Below, piece after piece: positions 32,530-42,058 of a DNA stretch of 64,000 nt (position 1 is the stretch's first letter; each line of letters opens with the position of its first letter). Source of the stretch: Paenibacillus polymyxa (GTDB taxonomy: Bacteria > Bacillota > Bacilli > Paenibacillales > Paenibacillaceae); assembly GCF_018614975.1 (NCBI RefSeq), contig NZ_JAGGNR010000007.1, forward strand, positions 1 to 64,000. Direction: 5' to 3'. The notes under the pieces are model-generated. The model saw only the letters and a program-made list of their open reading frames with translations, searched no databases and had not been told where the DNA came from. The translations under genes were made by a program, and so were the position numbers.

Positions 32530-32811
32530 TTAACAGCAGCTTGAGCCTCCACTAACGACCAGTCCAGGTCCATCAGCAGATTGTTCCACATCCAGGGTAA
32601 TTGATTCGACGGTAGCTGCAATCTCAGGATCGACAGCTACGCGAATCGCATTGATTTCCTGTACCACATCATTATCTGCAGGATCAGCGAGCCCTAGTTG
32701 AAAACTGGGCCCACAGCATCCGCCGCCTACCATGGCAAACCGAAGCGTATGCACGCCTGCTTCTTTCATTATTGCCTCGATATAGGTTTTAGCACCATCG
32801 GTAATCATCAT
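32530..32811 (-). CDS. HesB/IscA-like protein with extra cysteines
   Basis: 93 residues of the HesB/IscA-like fold. The usual first Cys region reads VGGGCCGPSFQLGLAD, giving a Cys-Cys pair, and the C-terminus ends in GGSSCC where A-type carriers have CGCGxSF. The cysteine number is kept, but the arrangement is paired. GGAG lies before the first ATG. It sits between arsA and the phosphatase gene, so it may bind As(III) rather than Fe-S clusters, or repair clusters damaged by arsenite. Confidence 0.78.
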   Translation of the reverse strand: MMITDGAKTYIEAIMKEAGVHTLRFAMVGGGCCGPSFQLGLADPADNDVVQEINAIRVAVDPEIAATVESITLDVEQSADGPGLVVSGGSSCC

Positions 32812-32828
32812 CGTCGGTTGTCTCCTCT

Positions 32829-34610
32829 CTATACTTCACTCGTACTTCTCGCTTCAGTCCAGGTCTTTAAGCTGTCATACCCAACTACTTCTCTGGATTC
32901 CCATGGTATAATCACGGTGTTTCCATCCGAAGCTTTATGAATCTGCTGAATCCATTCCTGCTCAGCGATGGCCCGTCCGCTAAGAATGGGGTCCATGGTG
33001 TCTGTCACGGCAAAACTTTGATTAATGGTCCACCACTTGGTCGGTATACTCGCCCGCTGCAAGTCCTGTTCCAAACGAAAAGCCTCATAATACGGTGTAG
33101 CCTCTGCGAGTGTAACAATAACAACACTTGTTTCATTGGGATCACGAAGTCGTGGTAACAAATGCTGAACCGCAGCGGGTATGACACCTGCAGAACGGGA
33201 AATCTCTTTATGGTACTCTTCTGTTGCATCGAGAAGAAGTAACGTATGCCCTGTTGGAGCCGTATCGATAACCACAATCTCATCGCCGCTTCGTTCAACC
33301 AGATTGGCAAATGCACGGAAAACCGCAATTTCTTCAGTACAGGGTGATCTTAAATCTTCTTCCAGGTAAGCCAGACCATCCTCATCCAAAGAATCCTTGT
33401 TCTGCTCCAGAACTTCCTGTTTATATCGTTCCAGTTCGATTTTTGGATCGATACAGCTCACGGTGATGTTATCCGTCTCTTGTTCAAGCACATGACTCAG
33501 ATGGGAAGCGGGATCGGTTGTGCTCAGATGTACCCGGTGACCTCTCTCTGCAAGACCAACTGCAATAGCGGATGCAACTGTTGTTTTGCCTACGCCACCT
33601 TTTCCCATGGTGAAGATCACTCGGATACCCTTGTTCTCCATATCATCTACGAGATGTTGCAAAGGGAAAACCAGTGAAGATTTTACATTTTTCTCTTGTA
33701 CCCGCCTACCCTCCGGGGCATCGAAGAAATGTCGCAAATGCTCAATGCCAGTGATGTTAAACGGCGCTAGAGGAATTTGATAGATTGGAAGCTGCTGAAC
33801 AGCTTCAGGAAGTTTCTCCAACGCACGTACCTGTCGACCGTAAAAAGCAGAAGAAACCGTATCCTGTTCCATAACCGAAGAAAGCATCCCGTTCACGATC
33901 AACAACTGATTCTGAATACCGATCTCTCCAAGCTCTTGCGATGCCCGCGCAGCTTCCTTCAACGGCGAATCATCCGGACGAGTCACAAGTACAAGTGTCG
34001 TCTCGTTGGAATCAGACAAGGTCTGGACGGCATCCTCATATAATGTTTTTTTCGCTTCCAGACCGGCAAGCGGTCCCAGACAGGAAGCCCCATGCGTACT
34101 TTCAGATAAAAACCCGCTCCAGGCGGTCGGCAATTGTAACAAACGCAGCGTGTGGCCTGTCGGAGCCGTATCGAACAAGATGTGATCATACTGCTCTCGC
34201 AGTTCTTGATTAGTCAGCATGGAACTGAACTCATTAAAGGCAGCTATTTCAACCGTACAGGCTCCAGATAATTGCTCTTCCATCGTGGCAATCACTGTAT
34301 CTGGAAGCACGCCGCGGTATGGCCCAACCATTTCAGCTTTGTACTCATTAGCTGCAGTTTCAGGATCGAGATTGGCGGCATCCAGATTATTCATTCCAAG
34401 TACAGGTACGGGGTGATTAGAGAGCTCCATACCAAAAACATCCTGTAGGTTAGAAGCTGGATCGGTGCTCACCAGCAAAACACGCTTCCCCGAATCGGCA
34501 AGGGATACGGCTGTTGCACAAGCCGTGGACGTCTTGCCTACGCCCCCTTTACCGGTAAAAAACAGATAAGGGGTTAACGACATGGATTTCGGTTCAAATC
34601 GGTTGTACAT
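32829..34610 (-). CDS. arsA: Arsenite-pump ATPase ArsA (two-domain)
   Basis: About 593 residues, full-length ArsA with two tandem ATPase halves. The A1 P-loop is GKGGVGKTSTACA, the A2 P-loop GKGGVGKTTVASA, both with signature DTAPTGHTL. Cysteines matching the three As(III)-binding residues are present: SGACTVEIAAF and HGASCLGPLAG in half one, RSPCTEEIAVF in half two. I choose the ATG at 34610, 19 bp past the arsD stop; a longer frame would overlap arsD. With ArsB it forms an ATP-driven arsenite pump. Confidence 0.95.
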   Translation of the reverse strand: MYNRFEPKSMSLTPYLFFTGKGGVGKTSTACATAVSLADSGKRVLLVSTDPASNLQDVFGMELSNHPVPVLGMNNLDAANLDPETAANEYKAEMVGPYRGVLPDTVIATMEEQLSGACTVEIAAFNEFSSMLTNQELREQYDHILFDTAPTGHTLRLLQLPTAWSGFLSESTHGASCLGPLAGLEAKKTLYEDAVQTLSDSNETTLVLVTRPDDSPLKEAARASQELGEIGIQNQLLIVNGMLSSVMEQDTVSSAFYGRQVRALEKLPEAVQQLPIYQIPLAPFNITGIEHLRHFFDAPEGRRVQEKNVKSSLVFPLQHLVDDMENKGIRVIFTMGKGGVGKTTVASAIAVGLAERGHRVHLSTTDPASHLSHVLEQETDNITVSCIDPKIELERYKQEVLEQNKDSLDEDGLAYLEEDLRSPCTEEIAVFRAFANLVERSGDEIVVIDTAPTGHTLLLLDATEEYHKEISRSAGVIPAAVQHLLPRLRDPNETSVVIVTLAEATPYYEAFRLEQDLQRASIPTKWWTINQSFAVTDTMDPILSGRAIAEQEWIQQIHKASDGNTVIIPWESREVVGYDSLKTWTEARSTSEV

Positions 34611-34629
34611 GTTGAGAGGACCTTCTTCC

Positions 34630-34995
34630 CTAAAGCTTGGATTTGGTGTTGACTTCAAGACGTATTCTCGGCTTAGCCACCAGTTCTTCTTCCGTCAGAC
34701 CCGTCCATTGAACGAATTCTTCGTTGCTTGGATACCCATTTTCTTTTACCACTTGACCATCTACAATGATAATGGGCAGCACTTGAGGACCCTTTTCAGC
34801 TAGAAGCTGTCCTACAAGCGGACTTGCCACAAAAGCATCAGGTTCACTGGTTAAGTTATAACGTGATACCTGAAACTGTTTCTTCTGCAAATTATGGACG
34901 ACAGCAGATACACGAATGAGTTCCGGATCAACACCTGGACCACACACGCCAGAAGAACAACACATCGCAGGATCGTAGATCTCCATGGTTTTCAA
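34630..34995 (-). CDS. arsD: Arsenite metallochaperone ArsD
   Basis: About 121 residues. MEIYDPAMCCSSGVCGPGVD carries the three As(III)-binding cysteines in the C-C-x4-C pattern of ArsD C12-C13-C18. LPIIIVDGQVV is the thioredoxin-like ending. The C-terminal Cys-rich tail of E. coli ArsD is absent. Start: GAGAGGGG lies eight bases before a TTG at 34995; a GTG nine bases further out touches that site. It delivers As(III) to ArsA, encoded next. Confidence 0.93.
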   Translation of the reverse strand: MKTMEIYDPAMCCSSGVCGPGVDPELIRVSAVVHNLQKKQFQVSRYNLTSEPDAFVASPLVGQLLAEKGPQVLPIIIVDGQVVKENGYPSNEEFVQWTGLTEEELVAKPRIRLEVNTKSKL

Positions 34996-35052
34996 CGCGA
35001 ACACCCCTCTCGAAATTAGAAAAGCCGGGAGACATTCTCCCGGCAGTTTGTA

Positions 35053-35472
35053 TTATTTGCCGGTTTCAGCGAACGTTTTAATGCGCTCCCCAATCTGGTC
35101 ACGAACCGTTTGGAATACAGCCCATTTCTCTTCATCTGTACCTTGCGCTCTGGCAGGATCATCGAATCCCCAATGTTCCCGCTTCACATGTGGTGGTGTC
35201 ATTGGACATTTATCCGCAGCGTCTCCACACAATGTAACTACAAAATCAGCATTGTTCAATAACTCGGAATCGATGATATCGGAAGTTTGAGTGGAAATAT
35301 CCAGGCCGACTTCCTTCATAGCTTCAACTGCTTTTGGATTCAGACCATGTGCCTCAATGCCTGCACTATAAATGTTCCAGTCCTCACTCAGATATTTCTT
35401 GGCCCAGCCTTCGGCCATTTGGCTCCGGCATGAATTGCCTGTGCATAGGAAGTACAGTGTTTTTTTACTCAT
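35053..35472 (-). CDS. arsC: Thioredoxin-coupled arsenate reductase ArsC
   Basis: About 139 residues of the low-molecular-weight phosphatase fold. The phosphate loop CTGNSCRS is near residue 10, and the redox triad is completed by the two cysteines of [20 protein letters not shown] is the Asp loop. GAGGAG lies nine bases before the ATG at 35472; an ATG six bases upstream is too close. It reduces arsenate to arsenite with thioredoxin. Confidence 0.95.
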   Translation of the reverse strand: MSKKTLYFLCTGNSCRSQMAEGWAKKYLSEDWNIYSAGIEAHGLNPKAVEAMKEVGLDISTQTSDIIDSELLNNADFVVTLCGDAADKCPMTPPHVKREHWGFDDPARAQGTDEEKWAVFQTVRDQIGERIKTFAETGK

Positions 35473-35510
35473 GTTCATCGTCTCCTCGTTGTTTGAATAT
35501 TTTAATGTTT

Positions 35511-36806
35511 TTATATAATGCTTAACCACAGATACAGACCCAATAGCGTAATAAGCAGAGTCGGAACGGTGATAATGATACCTGTCTTGAAGTAAGTACC
35601 CCATGAGATTTTGACGCCTTTTGTGCTAAGCACATGAAGCCAGAGAAGCGTCGCCAGTGAGCCAATCGGGGTAATCTTGGGACCTAAGTCCGAGCCAATA
35701 ATATTGGCATAGATAAGCGCCTCCCGAACAGTCCCTGTAGTTGTGGTTGCATCAATGGCAAGCGCATCAATCAGCACGGTAGGCATATTGTTCATCAAGG
35801 ATGAAATGATTGCCGCGATAAAGCCCATACCAATCGTTGCAGCAAACAATCCCTGATCCGCCACAGCCTGAATGACCACGGCTAGTAGATCCGTTAAACC
35901 CACGTTACGTAGACCATAGACCACGACATACATCCCGATGGAGAAGAATACGATGGCCCACGGCGCTTCTTTGACAACTAATGTCGTCGGAACAGCAGAA
36001 CTGCGGGAAGCCATGATCAGGAAGAATATCGCGACAACACCTGCCACCAGGGATACCGGAATGCCGATAAATTCACTAATAAAGTATCCAATGAGCAGAA
36101 CTCCCAAGACCACCCACGACAATCGAAACATCTTCATATCCTTAATGGCAGATACAGGAGGTTTCAAATCACCGGCATCAAAACGTTTGGGAATACTCTT
36201 TCGGAAGAAGAGATACAATACGCCGATACTCGCCACCAGTGAGAACAGATTCGGAACAAACATCCTGCCTGCATACTCCATAAACGTAATACCAAAGAAG
36301 TCGGCAGATACAATGTTGACCAGGTTACTTACAACCAGTGGCAAAGAGGTCGTATCCGCAATAAATCCGCTGGCAATAATAAAAGGGAACACTTTTTTCT
36401 CATCGAAGTTCAGTGCGCGTACCATGGCTAGAACAATTGGCGTCAGAATCAGTGCGCCTCCGTCATTGGCGAAGAAAGCAGAAACCACAGCTCCCAGGAT
36501 CGAGACGTAAACAAACATTCGGACACCATTGCCGTGAGCAGCCTTGGCCATATGTAAGGCAGCCCATTCGAAAAATCCGATACGATCCAGAATTAACGAA
36601 ATTAGAATGATCGCTACAAACGCAAGCGTGGCATTCCAAACAATTTGCGTCACATCCCATACGTCTTGGAAATTGACTACACCCACAAGTAAAGCAAGAA
36701 TTGCTCCGCCGCAAGCAGACCAACCAATGGACAGGTTTTTAGGCTGCCAGATGACGAGAACTAGCGTAATTAAAAAGATAATGCAGGCCATGACGACAGA
36801 AAACAC
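35511..36806 (-). CDS. arsB: Arsenite efflux pump ArsB
   Basis: 431 residues, about twelve membrane segments, ArsB/NhaD ion-transporter family. Typical stretches are [18 protein letters not shown] and [14 protein letters not shown] and [19 protein letters not shown]. It begins at GTG with AGGAGG eight bases upstream. An ArsR-type operator lies 75 bp before it, within the gap after arsR, so it may have its own promoter as well as read-through from arsR. Confidence 0.95.
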   Translation of the reverse strand: MFSVVMACIIFLITLVLVIWQPKNLSIGWSACGGAILALLVGVVNFQDVWDVTQIVWNATLAFVAIILISLILDRIGFFEWAALHMAKAAHGNGVRMFVYVSILGAVVSAFFANDGGALILTPIVLAMVRALNFDEKKVFPFIIASGFIADTTSLPLVVSNLVNIVSADFFGITFMEYAGRMFVPNLFSLVASIGVLYLFFRKSIPKRFDAGDLKPPVSAIKDMKMFRLSWVVLGVLLIGYFISEFIGIPVSLVAGVVAIFFLIMASRSSAVPTTLVVKEAPWAIVFFSIGMYVVVYGLRNVGLTDLLAVVIQAVADQGLFAATIGMGFIAAIISSLMNNMPTVLIDALAIDATTTTGTVREALIYANIIGSDLGPKITPIGSLATLLWLHVLSTKGVKISWGTYFKTGIIITVPTLLITLLGLYLWLSII

Positions 36807-36880
36807 AAGTTCTACCTCCTCTAATCAAATGCATTATAGCTTATAACATTCTCCTCATACCTTCATGTCATTCAATCATT

Positions 36881-36900
36881 ATATAATGATGTACTTATAT
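36881..36900 (-). promoter_or_regulatory. ArsR-type operator upstream of arsB
   Basis: ATATAAT-gatgta-CTTATAT: an imperfect inverted repeat with a 6-bp spacer, the same design as the sites at 37762-37781 and 42872-42891 (ATATAAG-N6-YTTATAT). Confidence 0.6.
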
Positions 36901-36913
36901 GATGATCAAAAGT

Positions 36914-37240
36914 TCAACTACAAATGCGAGGTACGTCCACCTTGTTCAAAGTACGGAGAATGTTTTGGGAATCAGGCATGGCGTCCAGAACGGTTTGGAT
37001 ATAAGGCGTGTCATCCACGTTTAAAGAATAGTAGACCCACTGTCCTCGTTTGTTTTCCTTGACCATCCCTTGATCCTTTAATTTTCGTAAATGTTGACTA
37101 ATCCCCGGTTGAGAAATATCCAAGACTTCAACAAATTCGCAAACACACCAATCCCGATCTTTAAGGAGCGTTAACATGGTTAAACGAGTTTTGTCTCCCA
37201 AGAGCTTTAGTTTGTCTGCCGCTTCATGTATGGTCTTCAA
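36914..37240 (-). CDS. arsR: ArsR-family arsenite repressor (copy 1)
   Basis: About 108 residues, ArsR/SmtB winged helix. The As(III) site CVC lies in RDWCVCEFVEVLDISQPGIS at the helix-turn-helix, and the wing is KRGQWVYYSL. AAGGAGG lies before a TTG at 37240, giving MKTIHEAADKLKLLG; upstream ATGs have no suitable site. It heads arsBCDA and the IscA-like/phosphatase genes. A closely similar paralogue lies 150 bp upstream. Confidence 0.92.
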   Translation of the reverse strand: MKTIHEAADKLKLLGDKTRLTMLTLLKDRDWCVCEFVEVLDISQPGISQHLRKLKDQGMVKENKRGQWVYYSLNVDDTPYIQTVLDAMPDSQNILRTLNKVDVPRICS

Positions 37241-37330
37241 TTGAATTCCTCCTTCCATATAACACATAAGTGAATAATTATATTATAATATGCTTATTGT
37301 ATTATATCAACCCTTAAACGTAAAAAAAAG

Positions 37331-37367
37331 TGTGCGTTGACTCCACAGTATAAAGAGTCAACGCACA
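37331..37367 (-). terminator. Terminator between the two arsR genes
   Basis: TGTGCGTTGACTC (37331-37343) and GAGTCAACGCACA (37355-37367) are perfect 13-bp arms; the minus strand continues CTTTTTTTTACG. It isolates arsR copy 2 from the operon of copy 1. Confidence 0.87.
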
Positions 37368-37397
37368 TGTTTTATTCGGTTTAGTATTCGGCCTCCC

Positions 37398-37721
37398 TTA
37401 ACACTGGGAAGCGACTCCTTTTTTACCCAAAGACAGCAGCACAGTTTCCTGATCTGGCATCTGATCGAGCACCGCTTTAATGTACGGCTTATCTTCAACA
37501 TCTAAGGAATAGTATACCCACTGCCCCCGGCGTGTTTCACTAACAATCCCCTGAGACTTTAATTTGCGTAAATGCTGGCTAACTCCGGGCTGAGACATAT
37601 CAAGCACTTCAACGAAATCACATACACACCATTCTTTTTCTCTTAAGAGAATGAGCATGGTCAGACGGGTTTTATCTCCAAGCAACTTTAACTTATCTGA
37701 AATTTGTTCAATGGATTCCAC
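37398..37721 (-). CDS. arsR: ArsR-family arsenite repressor (copy 2)
   Basis: 107 residues, about 70 percent alike to copy 1 by eye, with the same CVC site (KEWCVCDFVEVLDMSQPGVS) and wing RRGQWVYYSLDV. It starts at GTG with GGAAGGA upstream. A C-terminal Cys (VASQC) corresponds to the ICS end of copy 1 and may add a third ligand. It is a single-gene unit with its own operator and terminator. Confidence 0.92.
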   Translation of the reverse strand: MESIEQISDKLKLLGDKTRLTMLILLREKEWCVCDFVEVLDMSQPGVSQHLRKLKSQGIVSETRRGQWVYYSLDVEDKPYIKAVLDQMPDQETVLLSLGKKGVASQC

Positions 37722-37761
37722 TTGCGATCATCCTTCCCAGCGTTCAACAATCCTGACTAAC

Positions 37762-37781
37762 ATATAAGTTTATATTTATAT
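37762..37781 (-). promoter_or_regulatory. ArsR-type operator before arsR copy 2
   Basis: ATATAAG-tttata-TTTATAT: inverted repeat with 6-bp spacer and one mismatch, 40 bp upstream of the start. Same design as 36881-36900 and 42872-42891. Confidence 0.62.
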
Positions 37782-37846
37782 TCTATAGCAAGGATATGTT
37801 AAAAACAAGGGAGCCTGTGTAATGCCCTCTTTCGTGAATATCACCT

Positions 37847-38599
37847 TCAACCGAAACGTCCCGCAACATAATTCTCCGTTTTTGGATTTTTCGGATTACT
37901 AAAGATTTGACTTGTGTCGTCGTATTCAACCAATTCTCCATCCAGGAAAAACGCACATTGATCTGATATCCTTGCAGCTTGATGCAAGTTGTGAGTTACC
38001 ATTACAATCGTATAGGATTGTCGAAGTTCTTTAACCAGTTCTTCAATTTTAAGGGTGGATAACGGATCTAATGCAGCAGTAGACTCATCCATCAGCAAAA
38101 TTTCAGGATTCATCGCCAGAGCCCGGGCAATACACAAGCGCTGCTGTTGTCCTCCTGAAAGTTGCAGAGCGGATTTTTTGAGCAGGTCTTTCACTTCGTC
38201 CCATAAAACCGCTGCTTTCAGACTCTTCTCCACAATATCATTCAACTCGGGTTTGCGGGTAATGCCGTGTAACCGAGGACCATAAGCGATATTATCATAG
38301 ATCGATTTGGGAAACGGATTAGGCTGCTGAAACACCATGCCCACTTTTTTCCGGAGTAGTTCGACGCGGACTTGATCATCATAGATGGCATGCCCCTTAA
38401 TGCGAATGTTTCCTTCAATCCGCACCCCATCAATACGATCATTCATCCGATTAATGGTTCGAAGAAGTGTTGATTTCCCACAGCCAGACGGACCAATAAA
38501 CGCAGTTATCGAATGTTCTGGTACATCCAGACTAATATTTTTCACAGCCTGTTGCTGTCCGTAAAACACACTCAAGTCTTGAATTTGGATGGCGCTCAT
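37847..38599 (-). CDS. pstB: Phosphate ABC transporter ATPase PstB
   Basis: 250 residues. Walker [10 protein letters not shown], signature LSGGQQQR, Walker [14 protein letters not shown], and the His in VMVTHN. The usual Pro after the Walker B Glu (DEPTxALDP) is Ser here. Otherwise length and PstB-specific segments ([28 protein letters not shown]) are normal. Last of pstSCAB. Confidence 0.95.
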   Translation of the reverse strand: MSAIQIQDLSVFYGQQQAVKNISLDVPEHSITAFIGPSGCGKSTLLRTINRMNDRIDGVRIEGNIRIKGHAIYDDQVRVELLRKKVGMVFQQPNPFPKSIYDNIAYGPRLHGITRKPELNDIVEKSLKAAVLWDEVKDLLKKSALQLSGGQQQRLCIARALAMNPEILLMDESTAALDPLSTLKIEELVKELRQSYTIVMVTHNLHQAARISDQCAFFLDGELVEYDDTSQIFSNPKNPKTENYVAGRFG

Positions 38600-38618
38600 A
38601 CAATATGTCTCCTTAAAA

Positions 38619-39512
38619 TTACAGGTTTTTCTGATATTTATTCCTCAACACAACGGCAATAAGATTAAGCGTAAGCAGCAGAATGAGCAGAACAATGATA
38701 CCACTCGCGGCTAAATCGTGAAACGAAGTCTGTGGTTTGGATATCCAGTTGTAGATCTGTATAGGAAGGACCGTAAATTGATCCATCAGATTACTAGGTA
38801 AGAAGGCTACATAGGTTAAAGCTCCAATCATTACCAGAGGAGCCGTTTCTCCGATGGCTCTGGACACCGCCAAAATAATCCCGGTCAAAATCCCTGGAAA
38901 AGCGGACGGAAGGACAGAACGTTGTACGGTCTGCCATTTGCTGGCTCCAAGTGCAAAAGAAGCATCTCTGCGGGAACCTGGAACGGATTTGATCGCTTCT
39001 TGTGCAGACACGATAATCACCGGCAGGACAAGCAGTGTCATGGTTAATGCCCCGGATATCAGACTTCGCTCCAGGTTTAACCCTCTCACAAAAATAGTGA
39101 GTCCCAGGATACCATAAACAATGGATGGAACTCCGGCAAGTGTACTGATATTAAGCTGTATTAGCCGTGTCAGCCTGTTCTTTTTTGCGTACTCCTCCAA
39201 AAATATAGCTGCTCCGACACCAATAAGAAATGAAATGGGAGCCATGATACAGACCATATAAAGCGTGCCAACGAGGGCTGACTTCAAGCCAGACCCATCT
39301 GCCCTGCGAGAAGGATAATTGGTGAATAACTCAGGAGTAAACCTAGCCACTCCGTCAATCATAATATCGATAATAAGAAGCATAAGTGCAAGTACTCCGA
39401 CGGACGTTGCCGCCAGAAACAAAATTTTCATCCATCCGTCTCTTTTTTTTCTGGCCTGAACCTGTTTTGTTTCTGTACTCTGGATGTTTTGCTTCACCAT
39501 CGTTTCAGGCAT
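38619..39512 (-). CDS. pstA: Phosphate ABC transporter permease PstA
   Basis: 297 residues, six membrane segments, with the permease loop [22 protein letters not shown] (EAA motif) and [13 protein letters not shown] polar N-terminus of 30 residues precedes the first segment. The start codon is adjacent to the pstC stop. Confidence 0.94.
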   Translation of the reverse strand: MPETMVKQNIQSTETKQVQARKKRDGWMKILFLAATSVGVLALMLLIIDIMIDGVARFTPELFTNYPSRRADGSGLKSALVGTLYMVCIMAPISFLIGVGAAIFLEEYAKKNRLTRLIQLNISTLAGVPSIVYGILGLTIFVRGLNLERSLISGALTMTLLVLPVIIVSAQEAIKSVPGSRRDASFALGASKWQTVQRSVLPSAFPGILTGIILAVSRAIGETAPLVMIGALTYVAFLPSNLMDQFTVLPIQIYNWISKPQTSFHDLAASGIIVLLILLLTLNLIAVVLRNKYQKNL

Positions 39513-40430
39513 TTAGTAGACCTCCCTATATCTTTTCGATACAGCCGCAGCAATGATATTTAATATAAGCGTGATCACGAACAACGTTAGTCCTACAGCA
39601 AAAATAGAACCATACGCCAGTGATCCATGCGGAGTATCTCCCAAACTCACTTGCACGATGTAAGCGGTCATGGTTTGAATACTATCGAGCGGATTCGCCG
39701 TAAGCTGAGGAGTCGCACCTGCTGCAACTGTTACAATCATGGTTTCCCCTATAGCACGAGAAAAGGCTAGAACAAAGGAAGAGATGATTCCGGATAATGC
39801 TGCTGGAAGAACGACTTGTACTGCCACTTCAAATCGTGTAGCCCCCAGCGCATAAGCTCCATGTCGCAAACTGTTGGGCACCGCTCTCATAGCATCTTCA
39901 CTGAGTGATGAAACCATGGGAATGATCATGACACCAACGGCAATTCCTGCACTTAACGCATTAAACAGACTTGTTCCGGGAATAATGGTCTGAATGACAG
40001 GGGTAATGAAGCTTAAAGCGAAATATCCGTAAACGATGGTCGGAACACCGGCCAAAATCTCCAGCACAGGTTTCACGATGTTTCGTACTCGGAGTGTTGC
40101 ATATTCACTCAAATATATGGCTGTTGCCAGCCCTACAGGGATGGCAATGCAACAAGCAATAAGCGTTACCATTAATGTTCCAAACATTAACGGGACTACC
40201 CCAAAGCTTACTGGTTGAATTAACGGTGCCCATGTCGTGCCTGTTAAAAATTCAAAAATCGGCACCTGCTTGAAAAATGCAATGGATTCTGAAACGAGTG
40301 TGTATACGATGCCTATGGTTGTAAGGACGGACACCAATGCACATAAGAATAAAAGGAAAGGCATCACATAATCTGCGTATCGTACCTTGTTAGAGCGAAA
40401 CGGATGATCTCCTTGGGGTGTTGTGTTCAT
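39513..40430 (-). CDS. pstC: Phosphate ABC transporter permease PstC
   Basis: 305 residues, six membrane segments, PstC-type loop [20 protein letters not shown] and [14 protein letters not shown]. It partners PstA. Between pstS and this gene is an attenuator-like hairpin. Confidence 0.94.
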   Translation of the reverse strand: MNTTPQGDHPFRSNKVRYADYVMPFLLFLCALVSVLTTIGIVYTLVSESIAFFKQVPIFEFLTGTTWAPLIQPVSFGVVPLMFGTLMVTLIACCIAIPVGLATAIYLSEYATLRVRNIVKPVLEILAGVPTIVYGYFALSFITPVIQTIIPGTSLFNALSAGIAVGVMIIPMVSSLSEDAMRAVPNSLRHGAYALGATRFEVAVQVVLPAALSGIISSFVLAFSRAIGETMIVTVAAGATPQLTANPLDSIQTMTAYIVQVSLGDTPHGSLAYGSIFAVGLTLFVITLILNIIAAAVSKRYREVY

Positions 40431-40459
40431 ATCTGCTCTCCTCTATAAAAAAACTAAAG

Positions 40460-40500
40460 CGTGTGCGACACCTCTTGGCCTCCAAGAAGCATCACACACG
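40460..40500 (-). terminator. Attenuator hairpin between pstS and pstC
   Basis: Minus strand: CGTGTGTGATGC...TTGGAGGCCAA...TGTCGCACACG, an imperfect long stem with a TTTAGTTTTTTT tail. It would lower pstCAB expression relative to the binding protein. Confidence 0.72.
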
Positions 40501-40516
40501 TTAAGGTTTTACGCGG

Positions 40517-41497
40517 TTACTTTAACTTCTCCAAATCTTCCTTATACATTTCTTCTGGCAAACGAATGTAGCCTACCTCTTCTGACAATTCAGCAGCATT
40601 TGTCAAATAGTATTCAACAAATGCCATTACTTCGGGCTTTTCCAGCTTTTGTTTGTTCACATAAATATAAAGCGGTCTGGATAGAGGTGCATAGGTCCCA
40701 TCATTAATCGTTTCATGTGTAGGTGTAACTGGACCCTTTCCTCCATCAATTGGAACCACCTTCAACTTGTCCTGATTCTCTTCATAGTAGGCAAAGCCGA
40801 AATATCCAAGGGAATACTTCTCACCTGCCACACCTTGCACCAGTGTATTATCATCTTCACTGAATGTGACTTGTGCATCGTTCCGGCTCTGCTGCGCTTC
40901 CTCGTTAATCGTTTCTGTGAAGTAGTCAAATGTTCCTGAATCGGCACCTGGTGAGTAGATTTTAATATTCTCGTCGGGCCATTCACTGCGTACGTCACTC
41001 CATTTCATGACTGTACTTCCAGGTTTGAAAATGCTGTGCAGCTCTTCAACGGTCAGGTGATCCACCCAGTCATTCTCGGGATTGACCAACACGGAAAGAC
41101 CATCATAGGCAACTTCAAGCTCCAGAAATTCTACACCATTTGCTTTTGCATCTTCGGCTTCTTCCGGTTTGATTGGACGGGAGGCATTATTGATCGCTGT
41201 CTCTCCGCTAGCAAATCGTTTAAACCCGCCTCCTGTACCTGAAACCCCAACGGTGACACGGACATCCCCATGTTCTTTACCGAACTCTTCAGCTACTGCC
41301 TCAGTAACGGGATATACCGTACTTGATCCATCAATATCCACCGTTCCTGTCAATTTCTCCGATGCGCCCTGTTCTTCTGATGTAGCGGTTTGTCCATTCC
41401 CTGTACTCTCGGTATTACCTGTACCCCCTGCGCATGCTGACAAAGATAATGCACCTACCAATACCAACAGCATATAAAACCATTTACCCTTTTTCAT
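40517..41497 (-). CDS. pstS: Phosphate-binding lipoprotein PstS
   Basis: About 326 residues. Signal peptide MKKGKWFYMLLVLVGAL with lipobox LSAC (lipidated Cys after LSA). IDGSSTVYPVTEAVAEEF and GTGGGFKRFASGETAINNAS are PstS phosphate-loop segments, with GADSGTFDYF. I choose the ATG at 41497 rather than the one nine bases upstream, which lies two bases from AGGAG. High-affinity phosphate uptake excludes arsenate; placement inside the arsenic block fits that use. Confidence 0.94.
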   Translation of the reverse strand: MKKGKWFYMLLVLVGALSLSACAGGTGNTESTGNGQTATSEEQGASEKLTGTVDIDGSSTVYPVTEAVAEEFGKEHGDVRVTVGVSGTGGGFKRFASGETAINNASRPIKPEEAEDAKANGVEFLELEVAYDGLSVLVNPENDWVDHLTVEELHSIFKPGSTVMKWSDVRSEWPDENIKIYSPGADSGTFDYFTETINEEAQQSRNDAQVTFSEDDNTLVQGVAGEKYSLGYFGFAYYEENQDKLKVVPIDGGKGPVTPTHETINDGTYAPLSRPLYIYVNKQKLEKPEVMAFVEYYLTNAAELSEEVGYIRLPEEMYKEDLEKLK

Positions 41498-41577
41498 GAT
41501 CCCCATCGCTCCTAAAATTTAATGTTTATATACATATATCATTATTAGTTTATATGATTAAATGAATTCTCCTTTTG

Positions 41578-41594
41578 TGTTAAATCTGTGTAAA
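41578..41594 (-). promoter_or_regulatory. PhoP-box-like repeat upstream of pstS
   Basis: Minus strand TTTACA-N5-TTAACA (41589-41594 and 41578-41583): two hexamers at 11-bp phase, as in PhoP binding sites of B. subtilis. It lies about 80 bp before the pstS start. Confidence 0.5.
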
Positions 41595-41617
41595 AGGTTT
41601 AGCGGGCATAGAATGCT

Positions 41618-42058
41618 TTATACCCTGCCCTTATCAAATGAGAGTAATCCATATTCGTTAAGCAGCTCCCTTACGTACATTTTGATCTCATCTCTAGTTT
41701 GACGAACAGCAAGGATCGTAGGATTATTTGTAGCAAGTGGATCGGTAATCGGCCATACTCGGTAATCCAGACCAAAAGGAATTACGGGACAGGCCTCTCT
41801 GGTCTCATCGCACAGTATGATAATAACGTCGGAATCCACAAATGAAATCATATTCAAGAGTTTGCCCGACTCTTCATGACAAGCCACATGTTCTTCCTGA
41901 AGAACTTGAACGGTGAGTGGATGAATAGGCCTCGGATCAATTCCTCCACTATCTACCTGAACCTGATTGTTCGCATAAAATGAAGTATACGAAGCCGCGA
42001 GCTGACTCCGGCAACGATTATGTGTACACCAGAAAAATATTCGTTTCGGCTGTTTCAT
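41618..42058 (-). CDS. Second ArsC-like low-molecular-weight phosphatase-fold protein
   Basis: 146 residues. The phosphate loop is CTHNRCRS (CX5R), the second redox region is ILCDETREACP, and WPITDPLATN matches the ArsC Asp loop. It retains all three cysteines expected for thioredoxin-type arsenate reduction but diverges from the arsC at 35053. The start overlaps the stop of the response-regulator-like gene (TAATG), so the two are translated together. An ArsR-type operator heads this pair. It could be an arsenate reductase with a different trigger. Confidence 0.85.
   Translation of the reverse strand: MKQPKRIFFWCTHNRCRSQLAASYTSFYANNQVQVDSGGIDPRPIHPLTVQVLQEEHVACHEESGKLLNMISFVDSDVIIILCDETREACPVIPFGLDYRVWPITDPLATNNPTILAVRQTRDEIKMYVRELLNEYGLLSFDKGRV

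Noticed and set aside
35938..36510. 190-codon plus-strand frame opposite arsB
   Set aside because: Composition is the complement of hydrophobic ArsB codons; no ribosome site.
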